Shown piece after piece: positions 34,530-46,054 of a DNA stretch of 64,000 nucleotides. The notes under the pieces are model-generated. The model was not told the DNA's origin. It ran no database searches and saw only the letters and a program-made list of their open reading frames with translations. Source of the DNA: Papaver somniferum (lineage: Eukaryota; Streptophyta; Magnoliopsida; Ranunculales; Papaveraceae). The stretch spans positions 130,059,302 to 130,123,301 of the forward strand of contig NC_039363.1 of assembly GCF_003573695.1 (NCBI RefSeq), written 5' to 3'. Numbering within the stretch: the stretch's first letter is position 1; every line of letters begins with the position of its first letter. The translations under genes were made by a program, and so were the position numbers.

Positions 34530-37413
34530 TGTTGATGGTGGCTTTTCAGTTCAGGGCGAAAAATGTAAAGCCCTATATTTAATGCGCCGTCTGCAAAAGG
34601 ACTGATCCATTTAAAAGAAATGAGTGCACGAGCCTCTCTACTCACACATGTACTGAGAAATTCAGTATATTTCCAGAATGGTGCATGTAGCAACAATCCC
34701 AAATATTCTGTAAATTTCAACATCATGCATGTATTATTCATTAATGTGAGGCTCATTGGATACTTTCTGTGCTACGTTCCCCGGCTGAACCCTTAATATT
34801 GATATGACATGACAATTAATGGTCACTCGCAGCAGAGTAGCATGAATTTCCCGAAGTATCAAAATTCAGGCCTGCATAAAATATTCAGTCAACAGAAGCG
34901 CTAACTACTCTCTGAAAATAAAAAGAACTCTGTGTCAACACATAGAACTCACCAAATTTAATCAATTTTTTGATAATTCACAACATTCGAATATAAACCT
35001 AATTAATTTGCAAAAATTAGGTAGTGCGCCATGCGCACTATATCAGACCCTGATGGTCGAAATTAAACCTAGGCAAGCTAGGAGATTGATCCGCCATGGA
35101 TTAGTAGGTGCAAAGTCCTACCCGAAATCAGAAAACGAGGAATAAAAGAGGAGCCGCAACAAGGGGAAGTGTGGCCGAGCCATAGGTCAGCTGGAGCCAC
35201 CTGCAGATGTCCACGCCCCCATGCTTCTTGTCGTCCCTCCTCTTTCCCATCGACTGTCACTTTAAATGCGCCAAGAGTACTAGAGGTGTGGCCGCGCCCT
35301 ATGTTTGGCCGACCCCTTTTCTTGACCAATCAGGTCGCTTTAAACCCGCCACATGAATTAAAGGCCAAACGTGCCCTGCCACGCCACCATGCTAATTGGC
35401 ATGCCAAACGCGCCCTGCCCCGCCACCATGCTAATGGCATGCCAAACTGCCATTCCGCGCCAACATGCTAATGGCATGCCAAACGTGCCCTGCCATGCCA
35501 CCATGCTAATTGGCATGCCAAACGCTCCCTTCCACGCCACCATGCTAATTGGCATGCCAAACGCGCCCTGCCACGCCAACGTGCTAATGGCATGCCAAAC
35601 GTGCTAATGGCATGCCAAACATGCCATGCCACGCCAATTGCTAATGGCGTACAAAACGTGCCATTCCGCGCCAACATGCTAATGGCATGCCAAATGTTCC
35701 ATGCTACACCAATTTCTAATCGGCATGCCAGACGTGTCATGCCATGACAACGTGCTAATCGGCAAGCCAAACGTGTTATGCCATGCCAACGTGCTAATCG
35801 GCATGCCAACATGCCACTCCGCCGCAGTAATATGCTTACGTGCCAGAAACAGCACAACTACGTGCTAACCCACTTTTATTCATGGCCAACGCCATAACAG
35901 ACTCCAACCAGGGCATTCTTATCAGAAAACACGTTTTTCCTTAGTGGCATTAGTCAAAACCTTAATTCTTGGTCGTGGCCCAAAATTGCGCCACTTTGGC
36001 CCCACGACGTGCCACAAGCCGTGCGGGTCCCAGGAAACCCTAAAAATAGCTCCATGTTATGATCGTTCGTGGCCATCCTTGCGCATGTGGTCATTCCCAT
36101 GTTATGGCCCTACCATAATTCTATTGATGCGTCCATGGCACTATTTGCACAAAGAATGTCACTAAGACGCGGACACATGCCACACGCGCTAATTAGGGTT
36201 TTGATATGACAAAACCTAATTTAGATAAGGTTGCTACGCCAACCAAGCTAAGTAATGCTACCTAGGGAATTAAGTTTGATATGGAAACTGGAACCAATGT
36301 TGCCGAGCCATATTTGGGTCTAATGCCAATACGCCAAAATATAGCGGCCACGGCTACGCCAGGCGCTATTCGTGCCACTATGCCACTAGCATGTGCCAAC
36401 GGCGCCACTATGCTATTATCAGGTGCCAACGGAATGTGGCCATAATCAACGACCACCCTTTCTCATGACTTATAATCTCAGCCGTCCAAATTCGCTACAG
36501 AATTGACCGACCCATAATAAGTCTCAGGTTCACTCGCCATTTTCCTGCGGCAAGTTCCATGGCTTGACTTGCCACAATATGATCATCCGCCACCTAGATG
36601 GCGCAAGATTGATCAGAATAATTAAGTCTTACACACAAGACCCATGGCTTGACTTGCCACAACATGATCATCCGCCACCTAGCTGGTGCACGATTGATCA
36701 GAATAATTAAGTCTTGCACACAAGACCCACTCAGCAATCTGCTACACATTTTCCACGAAAATACTCGAGACATCAAACACTTCACAAACTGGGGGATGCT
36801 CATCAGGGTATTGGTTTGGCGGTTTATAACGTGCGGCGTGCAACACGCCCATTATAAGAAAGTGTCAGGAAAGCGGGCAGTTAGTGGCGGCAAGAAGTAG
36901 TGGGTGTAAACTAACTCGTTTCCTTCATAGTGGGGATATGGTTTCTAGTATTTACACATTTCCCCACTTCTCCATCACCTAACTACTCCCACTTTATACG
37001 AGGTCAGGGTGCGTTCAAACCATGACTTGTACAAATAGGTTTCTACCTATTTCAACCAAGGACAACAGAGTTTTGGTTAACAACAACACAAGTATCCAGA
37101 AAAACACCAAAGAATTGATAGCTTACATTCCGCAAGCCAGTTCCAAATTCTGATACAAGTCATAAAATAGCCACACCTTCAGAATTAACCATTCTGGTCT
37201 CAACACCTTCTTCGCTTCCCTCCCTAAGACCAACCCTTCTCATTCACTTTGTGACCTAAGAAAGTCTGGAACGACCATTTTTTGGTTTAGGCCAGGATTG
37301 TACAGATTGATCTCTCGAATCTAAAGTACTCCCGTGCAGTGCATTTGTTTAGGTCTAAATTCGTTTCTCATCAACACCCAAAACCGGCAGAAACAACTTT
37401 TTACCTCAAAATA
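34530..37413 (+). repeat. Family C LTR copy 1, 2884 bp
   Basis: It starts TGTTGATGGTGG like element B, ends CTCAAAATA, and is followed by the TAGTGACCACAGTGGGAG primer site. It contains the 38-40 bp CATGCC-rich array and a unique 3' part shared with copies 2 and 3. Confidence 0.8.
35360..35830. repeat. 38-40 bp CATGCC-rich minisatellite in C LTR copy 1
   Basis: Units of GCCACGCCACCATGCTAATT plus GGCATGCCAAACGC, degenerating to the right. The same array occurs at about 40440-40850 and about 48540-48950. It shares GGCATGCCAA with the 69 bp units of element B. Confidence 0.8.
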
Positions 37414-37415
37414 AC

Positions 37416-37433
37416 TAGTGACCACAGTGGGAG
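37416..37433 (+). promoter_or_regulatory. Family C primer binding site, copy 1
   Basis: TAGTGACCACAGTGGGAG, two bases after the LTR; equivalent to 44258-44275 and to 13980-13997 in element B. Confidence 0.55.
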
Positions 37434-37638
37434 ATTAATCTCTCGGTTACAAAATCAGTTTCTCAGGATTCATTCCATTTTTTCTCAATTTCAAAAGTGT
37501 GGATCTTAAATCAAATTCAATCATTAACCAGAATTTACTTCAATCACCAATCCCAACTTTCCGCTTCATGAGTTATCTCGGCCATCCGAAGCACTTCTAA
37601 AGCCGCCAATTCTTGAAATCCAATCATCATAGAAGAGT

Positions 37639-38340
37639 ATGGAAAACCGTTTGTGGAAAAAGCCAACAAACATTCGCTCGGAGAGCGCCAGAAATGACAC
37701 AAAAAATGTTGAATCCTTGTCTGAGGTTCGTGCCTCCGCCAACGGCGATGCAGACAGAATATGTGGCAGTATCAAACGAGAGCAAAAGGGAATGGCCAAC
37801 ACCAATGTACCGTCCGCAAGCGCATTCGACACATCCCATGGCGTTACATCCTTTATCACCAACCCCAGCAGCGCAGGAAGCATCCCCTTGGGCGTGACGC
37901 CTCCTATTACCAGAGCCAGAGCCGCTACTCCTAATATTTCTTCGAGCATGATGTCTCCAATCATCACCAGGGATGCTACCACTTCTTCCTCAGGACGAGA
38001 GACTAGAGGAAACCAACCTCCCATTACCATTATCGATTTAATGGAGAGACATGAAGTTCTCGCTAAAGCTCAGATGGATATGGCAACAACTCAGAAGGAG
38101 CGAAGAAACGAACGTCCGAATGATTATGTCAAGAGATACAGAATCATACGCTAGATTTTCATGATCCAAATGTGATTGAACATCATTTGGTGGAGTTGTG
38201 CATTAATGACATGGTACCCGTCTATCGCGCTCTACTGGAGAACCTGCGCTTCCAGACGTTTTCTGAACTTCATGAAGCTGCTAAGCGGTCGGATACAACA
38301 GCACCAGCCCTGCTATAAAGAACCAGGCCTACTAGGAATG
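37639..38340 (+). pseudogene. Ty3-type gag remnant in family C, copy 1
   Basis: An open frame reaches 38154, then continues with a one-base shift. The segment NDYVKRYRII, then DFHDPNVIEHHLVELCINDM and LLENLRFQTFSELHEAAKR, matches the end of the retrotransposon gag domain of plant Tat/Ogre-type elements (family pattern: INRWR...LDCKDRL.E.SAVEMC...GM, then I.P.TFEEL). Most of the upstream gag core is missing or replaced by a Thr/Ser-rich stretch. The shift near 38150 breaks this copy; copy 2 at 44617 reads through. Confidence 0.65.
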
Positions 38341-38737
38341 AAGAGCCTCATGATGTTCGTGGAAGCATACATCTCACCAACATGCCATACAACCTTCGGT
38401 CTTCTATAGGCAGTTTCACTGAAGCAGCAAGAGAAAAGTCTACGCTTTAGAGATGCAACATCATGGCGTCCAAAACCGCCAACTCTAACTCCATTACCAC
38501 ATGCGCGACGGCCACAATGAGAAAACCACGTCCAAGTTACACCATATCTGGCTCAACGACAACAACATCAATGAGAGACGCTTTCAGAATTTCCTCACCC
38601 ATAGAGAGAGTAGTTGAGTTACCGAAGGAGATTGCACCTGGGGAATCGAGAGGTATATAAAGACTCCCCATGTCAGGATATTCATCATGTTTGCACAACC
38701 TATTAATTAAGTCGTTCCAGAAACACACGATCCAAAG

Positions 38738-39172
38738 ATGATAAAGGAAAAAGAGTGTGGCTTGGGATTGCTCAGCACTACCCATCTCAAAGCAACAAAA
38801 GCGGAACTAGGAGTATGTCCTTTGCCAATGAATATACCTGAGAGGGTCTCCAACAATCCGTCTAATCCTGAAGATTATTTGCTGCCGTATGGACAACACG
38901 TAAATATGACGCAATTTCCTGGAGAGAGTGTGGCAGCATTTGTTCGCAGATTCCACACACAAGTAAATCTCGTTGAACAACTCTCTTTACAACAGGCTAT
39001 TTTTCGTCAAGTCAAGACCTGGGGACTTTTTTCCGTCTATCAATCCGTCATCATCCTGATGTCATCACTAACGCCTGATGCCGCTTACTCACGGGAGAGC
39101 CTAATATACCCAAAGCCCAATCGTGCGCGAAGGACATGCCTAACGGAGACAGAGCAATGTAACTATCCTTAA
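38738..39172 (+). pseudogene. Second gag-like fragment in family C, copy 1
   Basis: The 144-residue frame contains TQFPGESVAAFVRRFHTQV, which looks like the Q..ESV..FV.RF helix of plant gag proteins. It is conserved as a frame in the second interior (45573-45983). The rest is unassigned. It could be a rearranged or captured gag piece. Confidence 0.4.
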
Positions 39173-39209
39173 GCTAAATGTTTTATATCTATTAGGCCTA
39201 TCAAATAAA

Positions 39210-40400
39210 TTTTAAATACCTTAGTGTTGAGACGTGCATATTCCTCAACACTCACCATTGTGTTACCAGGAGTACTGCCTCAACACGTTTTCCTTTTAGT
39301 GTTGAGAAGGCAAATCCCTCAACACTCACAACTGTGTTGCTAAGCGTACTGCCTCAACACGTTTTCCTTCTAGTTTTAAGACGCGTTAATCCCTCAACAC
39401 TCACCATTGTGTTGCTAGGCGTACTGCCTCAACAAGTTTTCCTTTTAGTGTTGGACGGCAAATCCCTCAACACTCACCATTGTGTTGCCAGGCGTATTGC
39501 TTCAACACGTTTTCCTCTTAGTGTTGAGACGTGCAAATTCCTCAACACTCACTACTGTGTTTCCAGGCATGCTTATTCACCACATATTTCCTCTTAGTGT
39601 TGAGACATGCAAATTCCTCAACACTCACTACTGTGTTGCCAGGCATGCTGCTTCAACACATATTTCTTCTTAGTATTGAGATGTGCAAATTCCTTAACAC
39701 TCACCATTGTGTTTCCAGGCGTATTGCCTCAACATGTTTTCCTCTTAGTGTTGAGACGTGCAAATTCCTCAACACTCACCATTGTATTGCCAGGCATGCT
39801 GCTTCAACACAGCTTTCTTCTTCGTGTTGAGACGTGCAAATTCCTCAACACACACTACTGTGTTGCCAGACATGCTGCTTCAAACATCTTTCCTCTTAGT
39901 GTTGAGACGTGAAAATTCCTCAACACTCACTACTGTGTTGCCAGGAATGCTGCTTCAACACATCTTTCGTCTTAGTGTTGAGCCGTGAAAATTCCTCAAC
40001 ACTTACCACTGTGTTTCCAGGCAAGCTGCTTCAACACATCTTTCCTCTTAGTGTTGAGACGTGAAAATTCCTCAACACTCACTATTGTGTTTCCAGGCGT
40101 ACTGCCTCAACACGTTTTCCTCTTAGTGTTGAGACGTGCAAACTCCTCAACACTCACCATTGTGTTGCCAGGCATGCTTCTTCAACACATCTTTCCTCTT
40201 AGTGTTGAGACGTGCAAATTCCTCAACACTCACTACTGTGTTGCCAGGCATGCTGCTTCAACACATCTTTCCTCTTAGTGTTGAGACGTGCAAATTCCTC
40301 AACACTCACTACTGTGTTACCAGGCATGCTTCTTCAACACATCTTTCCTCTTAGTGTTGAGACGTGCGAAATCCTCAACACTCACTACTGTGTTTCTAGG
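39210..40400. repeat. 76 bp tandem array, copy 1, about 15 units
   Basis: The unit reads CCTCTTAGTGTTGAGACGTG, then CAAATTCCTCAACACTCACT, then ACTGTGTTGCCAGGCATGCT and GCTTCAACACATCTTT. Each unit contains AGTGTTGAG and its exact complement CTCAACACT 12 to 14 bases apart, so each can fold into a stem-loop. Because 76 is not divisible by three, the reading frame rotates and the many staggered frames here are not genes. Confidence 0.9.
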
Positions 40401-41488
40401 GCCCCTGTTCTTGACCAATCATGTCGCTTTAAACCTGCCACATGCATTAAAGGCCAAAAGTGCCCTGCCACGCCACCATGCTAATTGGCATGCCAAACGC
40501 GCCCTGCCACGCCACCATGCTAATGGCATGCCAAACTTCCATTCCGCGCCAACATGCTAATAGCATGACAAACGTACCCTGCCACGCCACCATGCTAATT
40601 GGCATGCCAAACGCGCCCTGCCACGCCAATTGCTAATCGGCATGCCAAACGTGCCATGCCACGCCAACGTGCTAATGACATGCAAAACGTGTCATGCCAC
40701 GCCAATTGCTAATGGCATGCCAATGCCATTCCGCGCCAACATGCTAATGTCATGTCGAACGTGCCATGCCACACCAATTGCTAATCGGCATGCCAAACGT
40801 GTCATGCCATGCCAACGTGCTAATCGGCATGCCAACATGCCACTCCGCCGCAGTAACATGTCAACGTGCCACAAACAGCACATCTACGTGCTAACCCACT
40901 TTTGTTCGTGGCCAGCGCCATAACAGACTCCAACCAGGGCATTCTTATCAGAAAACACATTTTTCTTTAGTGGCATTAGTCGAAACCTTAATTTTTGGTC
41001 GTGGACCAAAATTGCGCCGCTTTGGCCCCACGACGTGCCACAAGCTGTGCGGGTCCCAGGAAACCCTAAAAATGGCGCCATGTTATGATCGTCCGTGGCC
41101 ATCCTTGCGCCTAGGGCTGCACATGGTTCGGTTCGGTACGGTTTTTGGCGAAAAAATAACCGAAACCGAAGTACTCGATTTTCCAATATTGGAAACCGAT
41201 GAAACCATTTATCCTTTCCGGTTTTATTAGGTTTTGAGCCTTCCGGTTTCGGTATAAAACTGGTCGGTTTTTGGTTAACCGATTGATTTGAAATTGAAGT
41301 TTTATTTCTGTCAGTTGTACAATCCTGACAGACAACGTTTTTCTAAACTTATCATAAAATTGTAATTTTTACAGAATTTTAAACACATTAGATGTTCCTC
41401 CAACACAAATTAAAATAAAAACAACTAAATTGCGAAGAGCCTAATTTATTATCTCTAGTTATAAAAGAAAAATTCAAACACCACAAGT

Positions 41489-41746
41489 TCATAACCGGTT
41501 GTTCCTTATGAAGCTTCTGCATCTCTTTAGATGGGCAATCAAACCAGCAATCCCATTCTTCATAAGATCAGCATGTAATCTTGTGTTACAGTACCGACAC
41601 ATAGAATGTTTTGATGGTGGCCCTTCCCTATCGAAGTGATCCCATAATCCAGCCCTAATTTGACGATGCCTACCAAGTGGTGCTGCTGCGTTTTTCCTGG
41701 AAAGTTTAATAATACCTTCACATAAGTGGAACAAAAAACATATCAA
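41489..41746 (-). CDS. BED-type zinc finger protein fragment of the hAT element, 85 aa
   Basis: The C-terminal half reads GLWDHFDREGPPSKH, then CRYCNTRLHADLMKNGIAGL, then IAHLKRC. This fits the BED finger pattern: W..F, C-x2-C, then H-x4-C. In full hAT transposases this domain sits at the N terminus and binds the element ends. Here it is followed by a stop after about ten residues, and the RNase H-like catalytic domain and dimerisation region are absent. It may be a truncated exon of a former transposase, or a DNA-binding repressor-like product. Confidence 0.6.
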   Translation of the reverse strand: MICFLFHLCEGIIKLSRKNAAAPLGRHRQIRAGLWDHFDREGPPSKHSMCRYCNTRLHADLMKNGIAGLIAHLKRCRSFIRNNRL

Positions 41747-42269
41747 AATGCGTCCACCACATATTAAAATGCAGCCAACATAATTTCATTATTCAATATT
41801 GTAGATAATCAAGAATCCCACATAACATCGATAACACTATGTTAGCAAGAACATACCCCATATAGCTCAGTTGGAAATGTTTTTCATTTCCTTTTTAATT
41901 CCCAAATATGTAAAATTTTAGTCACCCACACATATGTATAGTTCATATTCCAGATTTTACTTAGAACCCATTAATATTATGCCATACATCAACACAAATC
42001 TTATACTAACAATACACAATTTTAAAAATAAAATTGAACCAAAAGAAATCAAGCCTCATACTAACAGTACACAAATATCATACAATCAAGCCTCCGAACC
42101 AAAGGAAATCACATAAGAGAAAATTGTTCATTCAATTGAATAGATTTAACATTAGATTTACCCAATCATTCTTCCCTAATCCCTTTTCACTTTTAAGTCA
42201 ACCTAAATTAGAATCACAAAATCCTAATTTTCAAATTTGTAGCATCAAATTAACTAATAATTTCAAATT

Positions 42270-42600
42270 TGAGTAACAGAGATCTACCTTTCTTTTGTTC
42301 TACAGATGGAGAAAAACCTTACCAATGAAGCCTGAAATCAAGAAGCCATAATATCAAAATCTCTAAACATACAGTTGAATTAAAATAACGATGAACGAAA
42401 AATTGACAAGAGATTTGGGTAACAGAGATTTACCTTTTTTGTTGTAGAAATGGAGAGAAACTTTAACAGTGAACCCTGAAATCAAAAAACCCTGAAATCA
42501 ATAAAATCCCTAAACATGCAGTTGATAAAAAAAGAATCAAGAAGAGATTGAGTGAATAAGTTTACCCTTTCTGTTATAGAGATAGAAGAATAAGAGGAAG
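42270..42600. repeat. About 130 bp imperfect tandem repeats inside the hAT element
   Basis: Two to three diverged units, each with GGTAACAGAGAT(C/T)TACCTTT, a pyrimidine-rich stretch and ATGGAGA. On the minus strand these lie upstream of the BED frame and could be duplicated 5' leader or intron ends. Confidence 0.5.
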
Positions 42601-44257
42601 AAGTAGGTGGATCGGAATCTGATGATGGGTGAGATGGCGGAGGTGACTAACTGTGAAGAAGAAGAACAAATGTGAAGAGAAGAAATGGGTTAGGCTGCCG
42701 CTAGTGTTGGTCGATGCTAAATGAAGAAATAAAACCTAAAAAATCTAATGAATGACTTATATACCTAAATCTAATGGATACAATTAAAACTAATAAATCA
42801 ACGGCTAGTATCTAGTTTATTCGGTTTCTCGGTTAATTCAGTACGGTTTTGGACAGAAACCGTAACTAAAACTGGACATGTCGGTTTCCTGGAACTGATA
42901 ACCTAAACCTAAACCTAAACCGTTGGATTCGGTTTTACTTCGTTTCGGTTAATATTTCAATGGTTTCGGTTCAGTACACGGTTTAGGTTCGGTTTTGTAC
43001 AGCCCTACTTGCGCCTGTGGTCATTCCCATGTTATGGCCCTACCATAATTCCTTTGATGAGGCCATGGCACTATTTGCACAAAGAATGTCATTGTGCCGC
43101 GACCACATGCCACACGCGCTAATTAGGGTTTTGATATGCCAAACAATTTAGATAAGGTTGCTACGCCAACCAAGCTAAGTAATGCTACCTAGGGAATTAT
43201 GTTTGATATGGCAATTGGAACCAATGTTCCCGAGCCATATTTGGGTCTAATGCCAATATGCCAAAATATGGCGGCCAAGGCTACGCCAGACGCTATTCGT
43301 GCCATTATGCCACTGCCATGTGCCAACGGTGCCACTATGTTATTATCAGGTGCCAACGGAATGTGGCCATAATCAACGGCCACCCTTTCTCATGACTTAC
43401 AATCTCATCCGTCCAAATTCGCCACAGAATTGACCGTACCATAATAAGTCTCAGGTTCACACGCCATTTTCTTGCGGTAAGTTCCATGGCTTGACTTGAT
43501 GCAACATGATCATCCGCCACCTAGCTGGCGCACGATTGATTAGAATAATTAAGTCTTGCACACAAGACCCACTCAGCAATCTGCTACACATTTTCCACGA
43601 AAATACTCGATATATCAAACATGTCACAAAATGGGGGATGCTCATCAGGGTATTGGTATGGCGGTTTACAACGTGCGGCGTGCAGCACGCCCATTATAAG
43701 AAAGTGTCCGGAAAGCGGGCATTTAGTGGCGGCAAGAAGTAGTGGGTGTAAACTAACTCGTTTCCTTCATAGTGGGGACGTGCTTTCTAACATTTATACA
43801 TTTCCCCACTTCTCCATCACTCAACTACTCCCACTTCCCACGAGATCAGGGTCCTTTCAAACTATGACTTGTAAAAATAGGTTTATACATATTTCAACCA
43901 AGGACAACAGAGTTTTAGTTAACAACAACACAAGTATCCAGAAAAACACCAAAGAACTGATAACTTACATTCCGAAAACCAGTTCCAAATTCTCATACAA
44001 GTCATAAAAATAGCCACACCTTCAAAATTAACCATTTTGGTCTCAACACCTTATTCGCTTCCCTCCCTAAGACCGACCCTTATCCTTCACTTTGTGACCG
44101 AAGCAAGTATGGAACGACCATTTCTTGATTTAGGCCAGGACTGTATAGATTGATCTCTCGAATCTAAAGTACACCCGTGCAGTGAATTTGTTTAGGTCTA
44201 AATTCGTTTCTCATCAACACCCAAAACCGGCAGAAACAATTTTTACCCCAAAACAAC

Positions 44258-44275
44258 TAGCGACCACAGTGGGAC
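44258..44275 (+). promoter_or_regulatory. Family C primer binding site, copy 2
   Basis: TAGCGACCACAGTGGGAC, two bases after the LTR end. Confidence 0.55.
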
Positions 44276-44616
44276 ATTAATCTCTCAGTTGCAAAATCAG
44301 TTTCTCAGGATTCATTCCAATTTTTCTCAATTTCAAAAGGGTGGATCTTAAATCAAATTCAATCATTAACCAGAATTTACTTCAATCACCAATCCAAACT
44401 TTCCGCTTCATGAGTTATCCCAGCCATCCGAAGCACTTCTAAAGCCGCCAATGCTCGAAATCCAATTATCATGGAAGCACTTCTAAAGCCAGCAAACATT
44501 CGCTCGGAGAGGGCCAGAAATGACACAAAAATGTTGAATCCTTGTCTGAGGTCTGTGGCTCCGTTAAAGACGATGCAGAAAGAATATGTGGCCGTATCGA
44601 ATGACAAAAAAAGGGA

Positions 44617-45156
44617 ATGTCCAACACCAATGTACCGTCCGCAATCACATTCGGCATATACCATGGCGTTACATCCTTTAGCACCAACACCAGCAGCGCA
44701 GGAAGCATCCTCTTTGGCGGGACGCTGCCTATTACCAGAGCCAGAGCCGCCGCTATTCCTAATATTTCTTCGAGCATGACGCCTCCAATCATCACCAGGG
44801 ATGCTACCACTTCTTCCTCAGGATGGGAGACTATACAAACTAGAGGAAACCAACCTCCCATTACCATTATCGATTTAATGGAGAGACAGGAAGTTCTCGC
44901 CAAAGCTCAGATGGACATGGCCACAACTCATAAGGAGCGAAGCAACGAAAGTTCGAATGATTATGTCAAGAGATACAGAATTCAGGCGCTAGATTGTCAT
45001 GATCCAAATGTGACTGAACATCATTTGGTGGAGTTGTGCATTAATGACATGGTACCCGTCTATCGCGCTCTACTGGAGAACCTGCACTTCCAGACGTTTT
45101 CTGAACTTCATGAAGATGATAAGCGGCCGACTACAACAGCACCAGTCCTGCTATAA
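44617..45156 (+). pseudogene. Ty3-type gag remnant in family C, copy 2 (frame open)
   Basis: This 179-residue frame includes NDYVKRYRIQALDCHDPNVT, then EHHLVELCINDMVPVYRALL and FQTFSELHEDDKR, the better preserved counterpart of 37639-38340 and the basis for assigning plant Ty3 (Tat/Ogre-like) gag. It ends at a TAA at 45154. Downstream frames still give RISSPIERVVELPKEI, reminiscent of gag C-termini in that lineage, so the stop probably truncates an older, longer protein. The upstream core is not recognisable. Confidence 0.65.
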
Positions 45157-45572
45157 AGAACCAGGACTACTAGGAATGAAGAGCCTCATGATGTTCGTGG
45201 AAGCATACATCTCACCAACAGGCCATACAACCTTCGGTCTTCTGTAGTTTCACTGAAGCAGCAAGAGGAAAGCCACCACTTTAGAGATGCAACATCCTGC
45301 GTGTCCAAAACTGCCAACTCTAACTCCAGTACCACATGCACGACGGCCACAATGAGAAAACCACGTCCAAGTTGCACCATATCTGGCTAAACGGCAACAA
45401 CATCAATGACAGACGCTTTCAGAATTTCCTCTCCCATAGAGAGAGTCGTTGAGTTACCGAAGGAGATTGCACCTGGGGACTCGAGAGGTACATAAAGACT
45501 CTCCATGTCAGGATCTTCATCATATTTGCACAACCTATTAGTTAAGTCGTTTCAGAAACACACGATCCAAAG

Positions 45573-45983
45573 ATGATACAGGTAAAAGAGTGTGGCTTGG
45601 GACTGCTCAACACTACCCATCTCAAAGTAACAAAAGCGGAACTAGGAGTATGTCCTTTGCCAATGTCTATACCTGAGAGGGTCTCCAACAAGCCGTCTAA
45701 TCCTGAAGATTATTTGCTGCCGTTTGGACAACTCGAAAATGTGACGCAATTTCCTGGAGAGAGTGTAGCAGCATTTGTTCGTAGATTCCACGCACAAGTA
45801 AGTCTCTTTGAACAACTCTCTTTACAACCGGCTATTTTTCGTCCCATCAAGACCTGGGGACTTTTGTCCGTCTATCAATCCGACATCATCTTGATGTCAT
45901 CACTAACGCCTGATGTCGCTTACTCACGGGAGAGCCTAATATACCCAAAGCCCAATCGTGTGCGAAGGACATGCCTAGCGTAG
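45573..45983 (+). pseudogene. Second gag-like fragment in family C, copy 2
   Basis: Counterpart of 38738-39172, again with QFPGESVAAFVRRFHAQV. Conservation of the frame in both interiors suggests it was coding before the duplication, but the start region is unassigned. Confidence 0.4.
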
Positions 45984-46054
45984 ACAGAGAAATATAACTA
46001 TCCTTAAGCTAAATGTTTTATATCTATTAGTCCTATCAAATAAATTTTAAATAC

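Larger units (their letters stand above)
41112..43007 (-). mobile_element. hAT transposon, 1896 bp, with exact 8 bp target duplication
   Basis: The termini are TAGGGCTGCACA and its inverted partner TGTACAGCCCTA, typical hAT ends. The target duplication CTTGCGCC is exact (41104-41111 and 43008-43015), and the uninterrupted site is seen at about 36076 and about 49203 in the sister LTRs. Subterminal regions are full of GGTTCGGTT or CGGTTTCGGT motifs. Only a BED-finger segment of a transposase is coded, so the element is non-autonomous. Confidence 0.9.
40402..44255 (+). repeat. Family C LTR copy 2, 5'-truncated, with a hAT insertion
   Basis: It begins abruptly at TGTTCTTGACCAATC, equivalent to about 35318 in copy 1. 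The first 0.8 kb of LTR and the preceding 3' internal tail are absent, and the end of the 76 bp array is joined straight to it. It ends CCCCAAAACA. Confidence 0.75.

Noticed and set aside
37566..38030. Minus-strand 154 aa frame opposite the family C gag
   Set aside because: Shadow of the plus-strand frame, which has the gag-like motif and is conserved in the second copy.
39334..40560. Staggered frames giving LLVLRRANSSTLT-like repeats
   Set aside because: The 76 bp unit is not a multiple of three; each frame is a rotating translation of the array, not a gene.
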